Part shown: in pieces, positions 32,250 through 44,562 of the stretch | How the letters are laid out: every line of letters begins with the position of its first letter | Position numbering within the stretch: position 1 is the stretch's first letter | Source: Apostichopus japonicus | Lineage: Eukaryota; Echinodermata; Holothuroidea; Aspidochirotida; Stichopodidae | Assembly (NCBI RefSeq): GCF_037975245.1 | Contig: NC_092576.1 | Location: 40,116,111 to 40,180,110 of the forward strand | Direction: 5' to 3' | DNA length: 64,000 nucleotides | Program-made: the position numbers and the translations under genes | Notes under the pieces: generated by a model | What the model was told of the DNA's origin: nothing | The model's database searches: none | Seen by the model: the letters and a program-made list of their open reading frames with translations, nothing else

Positions 32250-35200
32250 CACCTGCTGAATGAATTCTGAATCACCAGAACAGATTATATAACGGCCTAA
32301 CAAGTTCCAAAAAGAAAGAAATTTGGTATATGCTACTAAAGCCTGGAAGTATAAAAATGAAGTCCAATTTTGGAGTTCAATGTCAAAAAGCCCAAATCGT
32401 CCCTCAATACAATTGCCACACATAGGGAACGAAACTTTGGAGAACTATCACCACGGGTATGACTGTATAAATATGATGAATTCGTCAAGGATGTTAAATA
32501 AATGGAGATTTATATTGCATCCCACACAACCCACAGAGTTTGAGAATTCTTCATCAGGGAAGAATAATCTTGTGTAACTTTTTTTTCAAACAGTGTAATC
32601 CAAGGCCAATCACAAATTTGTAACGAATATTATAACATGTAGGCTTTTTGAAGTTCAATGAGTTTACACAATTGCAGATCATTGCATTTCAACATCTTAA
32701 ACAGACCATTGTTTGTCTTCAAATATACCATTTTTCTGAAATATAATGGGGATATAGGAATAATTATTATCCTCTTGTTTGAAAAAACATAGGAATGGAG
32801 AAGAAACATTATATAGCCTACACGAGATCCACACGAATCTTCAACACGTCCCGCATCATGAGTTTTGTGTTCAGATAATTAGGTCCAGGTGCCTTAAGAG
32901 CTGTAAACGTTAACATTAAGTGTTTGCCTATTTAATTATTATGGTCTAACCGACTCACGTCTCAGTTTCTAACATGAAGTCATATGGAAGAATTGACAAT
33001 AAAGCAATAGCTTAGACCGACATTATTCTGTGCAAATCTGACCATTTTTATTAAGTATTCCTCAGCACAGTCACCGGGCACATGCATTGTGTTCATATTA
33101 AAGATAAGAACTGAAGGCTTCACTTTGGTTGTTCAACGTAACTAACATACAAGCCTTGTCTTTTAACTAACGTAATTCCTTGTACACAACATAAACCGGG
33201 GTCGGCTTAAGTTTACACAAGGGCGCAGACATGTTGTTAATCCAGGAATGCCTGCGATAGGCTGAAACCCTTTGACTTTTTGAGATCTATTTTTATTGGT
33301 GCTAACATTCTGTGACAACGTCGTGGTGCTCTGATCAAGGTGTATATAAATAGTACGTGGGCGAATACACCATTAAACCCAATGTCACTTAGTGTACCGT
33401 TGTAAATACATACGATGTAATTCGTAGCTACTTGTGGCGAACGTACAATACTGGGAAGTGGCGAGTTTCGTAGTGACGTAACCATGCGGCCATTTGATCG
33501 CTAGTCTGGTCACGTCACTGTACCTGGTGTATTTACACAATTGTTGACATTATAATGAATCATTTAGCTATCTTCAAATTGTATAACATGCGCATTAAAA
33601 GTACCAACAACTAAAAAAACGGTGATGTCGTGTGCCGCAGTTGGGTGCCAACATTGTCAACAATTTGGCAGTGGTATACAGTTCACTTGTAACTCTTAGG
33701 AAGCGATATGATATATAAGCAATTATAGGTATCTAATTACTATACTACTGTCGTCTGTTCAGCTGCTATATAGTATTATTCACTGGAACCTTGATACAAT
33801 TAATCTAGGCCCTTAGACCGCTTACGGCTGTCCTCTTGGATGCGGTATGACTAAAGCCTAATGACAAAACCGTTTTACTTAAAATGGTATCCCAACCGGT
33901 AGAACCACACGCCATAATAACATGGGACTATGTCATGGGCTTACCACTAACAATTCGATATGAGGAAATCAAGTTTAGCATAACTTATGCATACTTGATG
34001 CACACAGTCCTTGGTCTACCTTAGGTAAGCCTAGGTCATATCTTAAACGGATTGTCTGCTAGACCTAAGACTATACCTTAAAAAATGACAAATAATTTTC
34101 CAAACATGTTGTCAAAGTATAAAAACGCTAATGTTGCGTTTGACAGAGAAAATATATTTTTAATCGTTAAGGATGGACATTTCAAATATGATTTGAATAG
34201 TAACGAACGTGACGTCACCTTTTCAAATACAGATTGCGACACAACCCACGCTCCGTACAATACCTACAGTAATCACAACAAAAAACGCATTTGTATGCAG
34301 ATTAATTTCGTCCTTAATTTTTGGTGAAATTTCTTATACATTAGATATGTTTTTGAAAACTTCTTAAGCCGCCATATATGTAGTAGATCGGTGGTCTCGT
34401 GGTCTTTGTGTAACACAATATAAGTTTGAACAGCAGAGTCTTCGTTCTTTACATTGCGATGTTCAGCTCCAATGCGAAAAATGTTCGCATGCAAGCTACT
34501 CTAACGTTTACAATCAGACAGTTCTGCGAAGCCTAAGCTTCTCGGTACTACATTCTGCTCTGACATCGATTCCGCCAAATTTCATCTTTCGGTGTTCCAA
34601 ATACTTTTCGAGTTTCCTTTAACTGTAATTTTTATCCGTGAATTTTATGTCAGCGATTTCGAAGAACAGTTTATTAACTGTGGATTGCATGATAGGGTGT
34701 ATTATCTGCAACGCAATGTACGTATATCAAATGGGCATGATAAGCTGCATACGTTTGCGATATGTACGTAATATTGCATTGGCAATCACCTGTGCGTGTA
34801 CACACGAGTGTGTTTGCTGCGGAAATAGGAATGCTAACTTGAAGGCGCTCGTGTTGCCTATTTGCCTACACTACGTCAATCACCAAATTGATGCTTTCCA
34901 ACAAACGGTGCTTTTGGTGAGAACGTGGACAATATAAAAACCAGATTTCTACAAGAAGAGAACTTCGACTGGGGACAATTTTCACATGGTTAAATATAGA
35001 AAAATAACTGAAAGGACATTGTATCAAAATCTTCCATGAGACGATTCCTTCAAGCCTAGAATATTTTAGTCTTTAACATATCTAGGATCGTAAAAATATT
35101 CAAAGACATCCTCCAGTTGAAACAAATTTCTAACACTGTTAATTTGTAAAAAATACATTAGGAGTATAGACCTAGCCATTAATCTGATATTAGAGGTAGG

Positions 35201-36050
35201 CCACAGCCTACTCAGCGTAGCCAGGTATAATCTGGGCAGTAGCTTTATATGCTGTTTGCTTACATTTACTCAACAGATAGTTTAACACATATTGACTAGC
35301 CATGTTCGGACAAAGCTAATGGACAAAACGAGACACTCCAGACACTTCTCCTGCTAACATCTCATCATTTGATGACTGTGATTTAATATAGCCATGCCTC
35401 AAACTACTATCTTTATAAGGTTGGATATGTGTCCCTGTATAAGCTACTAACAGCTTTGCAACATTAACATTAAACTGAGAACTGCATGCACAGACTAATA
35501 GGGCATACGCGTGTGTGGGAAGGGGGAGCGCGGTGCTTTTTCACTGCATTTCCATGGACTATGACTATGACACTCACTGAGTGGAGCAATAAACTAATAC
35601 AATAATATCCGTGTGCCTCTCAGATACCGGAAATGACACTTTGCAGACATTGAAACTTGCTCGAATTATTAGAGCCTTGAGGCGAACAAAAATGTTTTCA
35701 AAATTAGTTCTTAAGTCAGGAGTATATATTCCCACCACTCTGGTCGCCACAACATGTCTCTTTTGTGAAAAAGTACACCTTTTCTTTCCAAAAAACGAGT
35801 AAAATCAAATTCAATTTCAAAGTCGAATGCACAATGTATGAATACATACAAATGATTTGCCTCTTTGTCGTACAACGCAAAGCGCCTTTGCTTTCCGATT
35901 CTTCACTGCTGAAACACACGGCGATACACGGTCTCAGCACTCTTCCTAGTTCAATGTTTATACCGTATACACATTTGTGCACATGACAATGACACTATAG
36001 GCTAGGCTAATTAGGCTAGCCAATTAACATGACAAAAATAAGTCCATTTA
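32250..36050. other. Intergenic stretch without a supported gene
   Basis: Short ORFs only (for example plus strand 32323-32577 and 34085-34327), without recognisable domains or splice context. No repeat structure was identified by eye. Confidence 0.35.
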
Positions 36051-36052
36051 CC

Positions 36053-36350
36053 ATAGGTTGCATTTTTCAGCTCTCTTGACCTCAACTTCCTGAAACTTTA
36101 TCTCTCCTGCAAACAGACTCGTGAGTTTGAGAGTATTGATTTGTTCACACTTTGCCATGTCTGCCTTGATCTGATAGTAATTTGGCTACTATCTGTGTGA
36201 TGAGTTGCATAATAGACGAATAGGCAGCTCAACTAAGGTGCGAAAAGATGGGACTGATCACTTCGCTAACCATGGAGGTTACCTCCATGAGCTAACCAAC
36301 TGAAAAAAAAAACCTTCAGTACAAACGGCGGGTTTTTAAATGCAACCTAT
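36053..36350. mobile_element. Possible MITE, about 300 bp
   Basis: ATAGGTTGCATTT near 36053-36065 is matched by the inverted AAATGCAACCTAT at 36338-36350. This gives a 13-bp terminal inverted repeat around a non-coding 300-bp body. A short internal palindrome (CATGGAGGT/ACCTCCATG) lies at 36271-36289. The target duplication is unclear. Confidence 0.4.
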
Positions 36351-37254
36351 AGCTAATGGATACTTTCACGGCATGTAATTCTGACTGACTTGAAAAACTT
36401 GCGTTAATCAAGTTGTTGAATAACCTTCTTTAACAATTGACAACATGCATTACCTTTAGAGCCTGGACAGACGACTATGATCTCTTGAATTAACTTTTCT
36501 GTCATTTGAGTAGGAGCAGAGACATTCGACTTACAGGTACATACGTACGTACGTAAAGTTAGTCGTTCGCGCGTGTAGCTGACTGCGTACCTCGATCTAA
36601 GTACCTAAGTATCGTAACACACGCGCTCCGCCTACTATAATGATATGCTATACTAATATTCTAAAGTGCGCGATTCGGTTAATCAAGAATATATCGTTAT
36701 CCTTATTACTTCCTGGTAAACACGTGATGATTTTTCTGGCTTTTCCTATTTTTGTTGCACTATTTACGATTAAAATGTGAAGATTTTGTTTTCTATATTG
36801 CTTCTTGTTACGCAAAATGAGGCTTTGCATTTTTAGTAAACAAGTAAAACAAATTTTAGTGATTTCTACGGGATTCATCAGTAACCACCCCACCCCCACC
36901 CTCCCTAACTACATTTCACATCACGTCATACGATATAAAGTGGGAATAAAAAAATGAAAATAAAAATTGTTGAATCACTTCAGATAAAATGGTATAATAA
37001 ACTTACACAACAGAGTAAATGTCAATATCGTTTCTGATTTTTCTTGCAATTTGATAAGTCACATAGTGTGTGACGACATGTGATTATCTTGCTTGATTAA
37101 CGTTACAACGGGATTTAGAGCACAAGTCTCCCTGGAAATCTTCACAAAGATGATGTGACTCCAGAATGAACAAGCAGAAAATGAATGAAAGAGTTTCTGC
37201 TTCAAAATTAGCCTATGATTTTTATTCAATAGCTTCTGGTTTTGTTTTATGAAG

Positions 37255-38135
37255 TGTCATATTTGCCGATGTGTGCTGTTTGCTTAGCGTGACCAAAGGG
37301 AAATTTCCGCTTGGTCGAGGTCGGGTAGAGGTCAATACTGCCCATTTACTAGTTGCCTTTCATTTCCACCTCCTCGATTTGAATACTTATGTAATCGATG
37401 CATACTTGCGTATTTTGTGAAGTACACATGCTTCATTCCTCTCCTGGTTCAGAGAGGCGTCGCACGTGCTCCTATAGCACTGTTCCTTAGTATGTAAGTA
37501 TTCTAATTGTTTTATATAAGTATTAAGGGGCTTGGTTTTGTAATTGTGTAACTCTTTTAATATCTCATTATAGATATTTTCCTTTAATGTGATTTTGCTG
37601 TATGCTTGTGCCTGTTATTTTGATTGCCTTTTTTGTGTATTTGTTGTTTGCTTATTTGTAAGAGTATCTGGAGTAGAATATATCGCCAGAGGTTAATACT
37701 TTGTTGGTGTTCTGTACATTCCCCAGAAAGCCGCCGTTAACCCCAGAAAGCCGCCGTTAATCCCTGTTAACCCCTGTTCACCGCAGTTTGTCGTGCTGTT
37801 GGTTTTGCCCCTTTAACGATTGTAAGTTAATTATCAAGAATGTAATTGTCGCCAATCTTTCTCTGTCTTATTTCATGCAGCCAAATGTTATTTGTTATAT
37901 TTCTTCCTTTTGTGCATTGTTTTATAAGGAGTAATTTAATGCATTTTTATGTTATGATTATGTTATGATTGATTTGTTCAATTCATATGTTTCTTTCACC
38001 AATGTTTGTATATTGGTGTTTTGATATCTTTACTTTCTAGTTTTCACCGTGGTCTTGTTCAAACCACGCGTGTGAATAAATGGGCTAAAACATACAGCCA
38101 CCTGTTCAGCTTCATTGAGCGTCGTTTCGGTGACA
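37255..38135 (+). repeat. BEL element 5' LTR
   Basis: An 881-bp LTR with terminal TGTCA...TGACA. It contains two complete copies of a 20-bp repeat (CCCCAGAAAGCCGCCGTTAA type) near 37722-37761 and an AATAAA signal near its 3' end (38074-38082). By eye it differs from the 3' LTR at roughly 17-20 substituted positions plus the repeat-number change. Confidence 0.9.
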
Positions 38136-38353
38136 GTGAAAAAATCGTTGGGTTTCGACAACCGGAAGTCTTTCATATCCTCTGCCGTCTGGTATCTGGA
38201 CGTCGTTTCTTATTCACCTATTCCTGTCGTCTATAAGCCTACCAATTCCTGTCGTATAAAAGCTCACCATCGTATTCAAGTGGCAGAAATATTGTACCAC
38301 GTGCCTGATTCCCGTATCACCAATGTATACATTAGTCGTCAGCCTGCTGAATC

Positions 38354-39793
38354 ATGGGAGACCTGAAGACTGCCAGGAATTCAGCAAAGAGGGCTGTTAC
38401 GACGCAGATTAATCGTGTCAGGCAGTATATCGCGAAGGTAACGTGGACATTAACGATCATTTTATTTTATTTGAAAGATCTTTTCAAAGTGTTTACGTTG
38501 GCCCACGACAAGTACCACGAGACGCTTACCATAGAGAAGGATATTGACGAGAGCGACGACTATTTTTGTGACAAGCAGAAAGATTACATTTCTGCGTTAA
38601 ATTTAGCTAAAGATGTATTGAATTCTTTTGTAGTAAAACGTGAGGATCAATCCCTTAAGGATAATCGAAATGCAGATTTATCTCGTAAAGAATTTCTACA
38701 TTTATTGAATTTACCTAAGGTAGAACTGCAAATATTTCATGGCAACCCATTACATTATCATCAATTCATTAGGGCTTTCGAGGCCAATGTTGATAAGGTA
38801 TGTGATGACAACGATTTAGAGTTGTCTAGATTAATGCAGTATACAGCGGGCTCTGCTAAAGAGGCCATTAGGAGTTGCCAGTTAGTTGGAGGTAGTAGCG
38901 GTTATGCTAAAGCTAGGTCCATATTAGAAAACCGGATTGGAAACTCGCACCTAGTTACAGAGCGGTTTATACGCGAGTTAAGATTTGGTAAACAAGTTAG
39001 ACTACCGCAAGACATACAACAGTTAGTTGATGATATGCAAAATGCATTCCTTGTACTCTCAGAATTAAAAACTCTGAAGGAGGTTGATTCTCACGCAGTC
39101 TTAATTGAGATAGTTGCCAGGTTTCCTAACTATGTACAATTGAGATGGAAAAAAAAATATGCATTGAAGGCCAAACGAGCCGATGATTGTTATCCAGGGT
39201 TCAAAGAATTCAATGAATTCGCAGGTGAAATCGCCAGTGAGGTAAATGACCAAGTTTATGGCAACGTGTATCTCAAGCGTTCAGATAAGTGTAAACGTGA
39301 ACAAATGAGTACTTCGAACAGCTATTCTATCTCTTTGTCTAAGTCCAATACGTGTACTGGTGAAAGTGCAAAGGCAGTAATACCTGGAATGTACGCTAGG
39401 GCTGAACCTCCTTGTGTACCAAGTGAACAATCACACCGTCTGTGGCATTGTGATAAGTTTAAACAATTGCGACATAGAGAGAGATTGACTGATGTAATTA
39501 AGCTTAAGTTGTGTCATAACTGCCTTCGTGCCTCTCATAACACTAGTGATTGTGGCAAGCGCTCTGTTTGTAGTGTGCGAGGTTGTGGTAGGAAACATAC
39601 CATGTACATTCATTGCGATGATAATACTGTGAATTCTTCACCTGATATTGAAGTTTGTAATGCTAGCTTCTCTCGTAGCAAAAGTACACATATGCCTTTA
39701 GTTCAGGCCACCGTGAACAGTTTGTGTGAAGCATTTGTATTGTTAGATAGTGCATCCAGTAATTCCTTTTGTTCCCGTGCATTGATCAACTAA
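38354..39793 (+). pseudogene. gag: BEL element gag and start of protease (interrupted)
   Basis: A 479-codon frame. Residues around 110-140 (LPKVELQIFHGNPLHYHQF) match the DUF1759 Gag segment of BEL/Pao elements. Cys/His clusters (CHNCLRASHNTSDC and CSVRGCGRKHTMYIH) form zinc knuckles near residues 390-425. The frame then enters the aspartic protease (LLDSASSNSF, with DSA where DSG is usual) and stops at TAA 39791-39793. The protease continues in frame beyond the stop, so the stop breaks the polyprotein. Confidence 0.85.
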
Positions 39794-40180
39794 TTAGGAA
39801 TCACTGGTAACTCTTATCAATTTGAGCTTAGAACGTTGAACTGGTCAGGTATTCAGCAATCCGAGATGGTAGACCTGTCCTTGTCTTCTAAATCGGGTGA
39901 AATCTTTAAATTATCTGCCGTTTACGTAGTTGACGAAATACCAGTTAAGAATTCTATGGTCGATCTGGAATGTTATGCCCATCTAAATGATATCAGTCCC
40001 CTACCTGCTTATCAAAGTACTGATATCACTGTAGACATTCTGATAGGTCAAGATAATTCTGAAGCACTTGTGCCGTTGGGGGTTAGGCGGGGTGGTCCAG
40101 GGGAGCTCTTTGCCTTACGTTACATGTTTGGTTGGAGTCTTAATGGACAATCTCCTATTAGCCTCCGAGTCGTAAGATAA
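39794..40180 (+). pseudogene. BEL element protease-to-RT linker, interrupted
   Basis: It continues the protease-associated DUF1758-like region after the stop: VDILIGQDNSEALVP is the conserved 'IGxD' flap-side motif, followed by LFALRYMFGWSLNG. The reading frame ends at a stop near 40178. The downstream frame containing WDKGRRKVDGHH is separate and has its own stop at 40336-40338. Confidence 0.75.
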
Positions 40181-40338
40181 TTTCAAATGTTATATCTACT
40201 TCGACTCTTCAGACTGATGTTTCTCGTTTGTGGGAAATAGAGAATGCGGGGTTGGATCTCCCGTCTTGGTCATACGAGGATAAGTTGGTGATATCTTTGT
40301 GGGACAAAGGGCGCAGGAAAGTGGATGGTCACCATTAA

Positions 40339-41217
40339 CTTCCCATTCCTTGGAGGGACAGGTCGGAGACGCTCCCAAATAATGTTGTTGTTGCCAAAAC
40401 TAGGTTAGACTCGTTGTACAAGAAACTTATTAGGAACGGCTTGTATGATAGGTATAACGCTGAGATTGTGAAACTTGTAGATAACTGTTATGAAGAGGCA
40501 GTACCAGATTCAGAGTTGTTCATGGAATACAGGATATGGTATTTACCCCATTATGCGGTAGTGTCAGAGAAGAAACCAGGCAAACTTAGGGTAGTTTTCG
40601 ATTGCGCTAGTAACTTCAAAGGCAAGTCTTTGAATGATCGCTGTATGCAGGGCCCCGACGTGATTACTAAGCTTCTGCCAGTCTTGTTGAGATTTCGGAA
40701 ACATAGTGTAGCAGTTCAAGCAGACATCGAAGCTATGTATAATCAAGTTAGGATCCCAGCTAGGGATAGAGATGCCCTACGATTCCTATGGTACATTAAT
40801 GGTAAATTAAGATACCTTCGTATGACGTCACATTTGTTTGGAGGGGTGTGGTGTGCTGCTAGCTCCGCCTATGCTCTCAGGCGTACAATTACTGATCTGC
40901 CGACTGTGATTCCGCTTGTTAAGTATGCGGTTGAAAGATCGTTTTATGTAGATGATTGTCTTAGTTCTGTGTCAAGTAAATCAGATGCTGAGATCATTAT
41001 TAGGGAAACCCCCAAGGCCCTGAAAAGTGGAGGGTTTAAGTTAACTAAGTTCGTAGTCAATGATTTCAGATTGCTAGCTGAAGTGTCCGTGGAATGTAGG
41101 GCTAAAGAAGTTTTAGATTTTGGTACTAGTAGTGAAAGCAGGGCTTTAGTTATAAAGTGGATGGTTTCCCGCAACGGTTCTTCTTCGCGCTGGAGAAAGA
41201 TTTTGGTGGCTTGTTAA
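40339..41217 (+). pseudogene. pol: BEL element reverse transcriptase
   Basis: RT motifs are seen in order: GKLRVVFDCAS, the catalytic VQADIEAMYNQV, HLFGGVWCAASSA, and the active-site box FYVDDCL at about 40938-40960. They are followed by the thumb-like GGFKLTKFVVND. This is a typical BEL/Pao arrangement. The frame is open from 40339 and ends at about 41217, where a change of frame separates it from the connection/RNase H part. Confidence 0.9.
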
Positions 41218-41886
41218 CCAGGAGGAGAATACTTAGTATAGTTTCGTCAATTTTCGACGCTCTTGGCTTGATAAGTCTTGTAGTCCTTTCAGGCAAGCTC
41301 CTTTTCCAGGAAGCTACATCCCGTGGGTTGTCGTGGGATGAAGAGATGCCCCATGATATTGTAAGGGCTTGGGACACCTGGGCTCAGTCGTTGTCTTCTG
41401 TTAGTCGTCTGAGGATACCTCGTTGTATAAAGCCTTGTTCCTTTGATGATGCATTCATCGAACTTCACCATTTTTTCAGATGCTAGCTCTAAAGGTTATG
41501 GATGTTGCTGTTATGTACGTTGCGTAAATAGGAAATGGGAAATTCATGTACAGTTAGTCATGGGTAAGAGTAAAGTTTCTCCTTTAAAGCTACGTACTAT
41601 ACCTCGTTTAGATCTGCAAGCTGCTGTATTAGCCGTGAAGGTTGATTCTCTGTTGAGAAGGGAGCTAGCTCTTGAATTTGCCAAGTCGTATTTTTGGACA
41701 GACTTGGAAATTGTCTTGAAGTACATTCACAATGATAGCAGAAGATTCCATGTTTTCGTTGGCAATAGGGTTAGTCTTATCAGGGAGTTCAGTTACCCGC
41801 AACAGTGGTTCCATATTGAAACTAACGCTAACCCAGCTGATCTAGTTACTAGAAATTGTTCCTTTTTAAAGTTTAATAGTAGTTAA
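41157..41886 (+). pseudogene. BEL element A17-type connection and RNase H (frameshifted)
   Basis: The frame 41157-41486 carries the peptidase_A17-like signature (RRILSIVSSIFDALGLISLV). A second frame at 41443-41886 carries RNase H motifs: FSDASSKGYG, PRLDLQAAVLAVK, FWTDLEIVLKYI and NPADLVTR. The shift between the two and the TAA at 41884-41886 are disabling breaks. Confidence 0.85.
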
Positions 41887-42522
41887 TGGTTTAACGGTCC
41901 TGACAAATTGGGTCGGTACAAAAATGATTGGCAAACTGCTAAACTTAATTCGCTCGTCTTAACGGATGACGATCCTGAAGTCAAAGGGACTGACGTCACC
42001 GTGGGGTATACGACTATTACTGGTCATGTGTCCCCTCCTGGGTTAAGTGTTGCTGAAGATTCAGATGAGCCAGTATGTAGGCTAATGAATCATAATTCTT
42101 CATGGTATAAAATGAAGAGAGGTTTAGCGTGGCTCTTGCGTCTTGTGCGATTTTTTAAGGAGCAGAAACCTTTAGGCAGATTATCTGTCCAAGAAGTTCG
42201 TCGAGCAGGAGATATACTCCTCCGTAAGAGTCAGTTTACTAGTTTCTGTTCTGAGTTAGAAAGGTTAAGTCAGGTTAAGGCTGTCAGAGCATCTAGTTCC
42301 CTTAAAACGTTAACTCCGTTTCTAGATGGTGAAGGGCTTCTCAGGGTATGTGGCCGTTTGAAAGAGTTTGACAGCAAACACCCGTGTATAATATCTGGTA
42401 GACATCCTATTGCTGGGTCTATTGTTAAGGACGCACACAGTATCGCCCATGTTGGTATTGAGTGGGTGCTAGGTATAGTAAGGAAGGATTTTTGGGTTAC
42501 TAAGGGAAGGCCGTTGATCTAG
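41887..42522 (+). pseudogene. BEL element integrase N-terminal part only
   Basis: The frame ends with the HHCC-like zinc-binding region (CIISGRHPIAGSIVKDAHS and AHVGIEWVLGIVRKDFWVT) and then stops. The second Cys pair and the whole DDE catalytic core expected next are missing. From 42523 to the polypurine tract there is only about 260 bp of non-coding sequence. Confidence 0.8.
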
Positions 42523-42784
42523 AGGATTGTTTTACTTGAATCGGCATTCTCATCTTAAGTGTTTGCAAGCATTATCGTTGAAATTCCATGTAAATACATT
42601 TTGTTTTAATCTTCGTTATTGAGCTGTCAGGTGTGTGAGGCTTTATAGTTGTTTACTTGGTTTAGAAGCTTTACGTCACAATTTTGATTGCTAAAGCTGT
42701 TTGGAGTTTAATGTACATCGATGGTGTGTTTTAGGTATTCTAGGCAATGTTGTACTTAAATATGACGTATTCCAGTAGGGGGAG
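42523..42784 (+). other. BEL element 3' non-coding segment with polypurine tract
   Basis: The sequence between the truncated integrase and the 3' LTR ends in the purine-rich AGTAGGGGGAG directly before TGTCAT, the expected plus-strand primer site. No coding potential is recognised, in keeping with deletion of the integrase core. Confidence 0.7.
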
Positions 42785-43684
42785 TGTCATCGTTGCCGAT
42801 GTGTGCTATTTGCTTAGCGTGACCAAAGGGAAATTTCCGCTTGGTCGAGGTCGGGCAGAGATCAATACTGCCCATTTACTAGTTGCCTTTCATTTCCACC
42901 TCCTCGATTTGCATATTTATGTAATCGATGTATACTTGCGTATTTTGTGAAGTACACATGCTTTATTCCTCTCCTGGTTCAGAGAGGCGTCGCACGTGCT
43001 CCTATAGCACTGTTCCTTAGTATGTAAGTATTCTAATTGTTTTATACAAGTATTAAGGGGCTTGGTTTTGTAATTGTGTATCTCTTTTAATATCTCATTA
43101 TAGATATTTTCCTTTAATGTGATTTTGCTGTATGCTTGTGCCTGTTATTTTGATTGCCTTTTTTGTGTATTTGTTGTTTGCTTATTTGTAAGAGTATCTG
43201 GAGTAGAATATATCGCCAGAGGTTAATACTTTGTTGGTGTTCTGTACATTCCCCAGAAAGCCGCCGTTAACCCCAGAAAGCCGCCGTTAACCCCAGAAAG
43301 CCGCCGTTAATCCCTGTTAACCCCTGTTCACCGCAGTTTGTCGTGCTGTTGGTTTTGCCCCTTTAACGATTGTAAGTTAATTATCAAGAATGTAATTGTC
43401 GCCAATCTTTCTCTGTCTTATTTCATGCAGCCAAATGTTATTTGTTATATTTCTTCCTTTTGTGCATTGTTTTATAAGGAGTAATTTAATGCATTTTTAT
43501 GTTATTTTTATGTTATGATTGATTTGTTCAATTCATATGTTTATTTCACCAATGTTTGTATATTGATGTTTAGATATCTTTACTTTCTAGTTTTCACATG
43601 GTCTTGTTCAAACCACGCGTGTGAATAAATGGGCTAAAACATACAACCACCTGTTCAGCTTCATTGAGCGTCGTCTCGGTGACA
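42785..43684 (+). repeat. BEL element 3' LTR
   Basis: A 900-bp LTR nearly identical to the 5' copy, with three instead of two complete copies of the 20-bp AGAAAGCCGCC repeat near 43252-43312. It ends 541 bp upstream of the gene 2 start codon, on the same strand. Its terminal AATAAA lies near 43623. Confidence 0.9.
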
Positions 43685-44225
43685 TAAAGTAATAGTTATG
43701 ACTTGGATGTTCTTGTGAAAACCATACTAGTTTAATGCTCTCAACATGTATTATCAAAGTAATTCAAGGAGCCACCTTCGGCAGCCGTACAAAATTCTTA
43801 AGTAGCGGGGAAAGCTGAATTTCGACGATTTATTCTTATTACAACAACATTAGGTACCAATGTTTAACTGTGTCCTTTACACCAAGCCACGATCAGTGAC
43901 TTCACCTGAAAAGTTTAACTCTATTCAAAGAAATTCCACTGTTCGTACTTCAAAAGTATCTTTCTAGATGGATCCGAATAAAATCATACTTAAACGGGGT
44001 AAAAAATCGCCAATAATTGTTAAGTGGCGTCATAAAGAAGTGACTGTACATTTTGTAAGCTGGTTTCAGATCATTTCTATGGGACAATTTATCGGCATCC
44101 GTACCTTAGTAAGTACACGTGACTGTATACGTTAATAAAATGTCGCGTTGTTAGAATTATCCTCATTGTTATATTCCATGCTAAGACAATGATATTTGGA
44201 TCACACAATATTTTAGAAAATTAAC
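43685..44225 (+). promoter_or_regulatory. Presumed promoter and 5' UTR of gene 2
   Basis: A 541-bp interval separates the retrotransposon end and the start codon. An acceptor-like sequence (CACAATATTTTAG, ending at 44216) lies just before the ATG, so a 5' UTR intron is possible. No clear TATA box is seen. The assignment is positional. Confidence 0.3.
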
Positions 44226-44562
44226 ATGGAAGCAACTATCTACGTATCTTTCCAAGTGTTTGTCATCCTTAACATGGCCCATGCTACAATGCCAGATGGT
44301 GTATTGACTTACCGAAAAGCGCTTCATGGATCTGTTTTGTTTAATGTTGGTCTCACCGAGGAAGATAACACAATTTTATGGAAATTTCAAAAAGATATTC
44401 TCTTTTTAGAAGGTCTATTGCTCCGTAGGGAATTGAGCGAGAGTTTGCACTTGCTTCAAAATATGTCATTATACATCCAGCCGATCTCGTTGTTGAATAT
44501 TGGAAAGTACGAATGCATCAAGAACCACGAGACTTTGCTAACGTTTTTCTTAGACGTGGAAG
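44226..44562 (+). CDS. Gene 2 exon 1: signal peptide and first Ig-like unit
   Basis: The ATG at 44226 (AAC ATG G context) opens MEATIYVSFQVFVILNMAHA, a good signal peptide. The rest is a V-like Ig fold with a C-strand Trp (TILWKF), an E-strand (NMSLYIQP) and GKYECI. The B-strand Cys is missing (SVLFNVGL), so this domain lacks the canonical disulphide. The donor is AAG|GTTAGT, phase 1. Unlike gene 1, the signal peptide and Ig share one exon. Confidence 0.8.

Larger units (their letters stand above)
37255..43684 (+). mobile_element. BEL/Pao LTR retrotransposon, degraded, integrase core missing
   Basis: Two LTRs (37255-38135 and 42785-43684) begin TGTCAT and end GGTGACA. The flanking pentamers TGAAG and TAAAG look like a 5-bp target duplication with one change. 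The internal region encodes a Gag with a DUF1759-like segment and zinc knuckles, an aspartic protease, a reverse transcriptase with YVDD, an RNase H and an integrase zinc-binding region, in the BEL/Pao order. The frame is broken at 39791, around 40181-40338, near 41215, near 41486 and at 41884. The catalytic core of integrase is absent between 42522 and the 3' LTR. It is therefore non-autonomous. Confidence 0.9.

Noticed and set aside
34638-34937. 99-codon ORF with many Cys and hydrophobic residues
   Set aside because: No signal peptide, domain, splice context or repeat relationship; composition is compatible with chance in this frame.
38149-38166. Primer binding site beginning TGGGTTTCGACAACC
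   Set aside because: It starts about 13 bases after the 5' LTR and I could not match it to a tRNA 3' end by eye, so it is not listed as a feature.
39431-41726. Several 60-76-codon minus-strand ORFs within the BEL element
   Set aside because: Antisense shadows of the retrotransposon coding frames.
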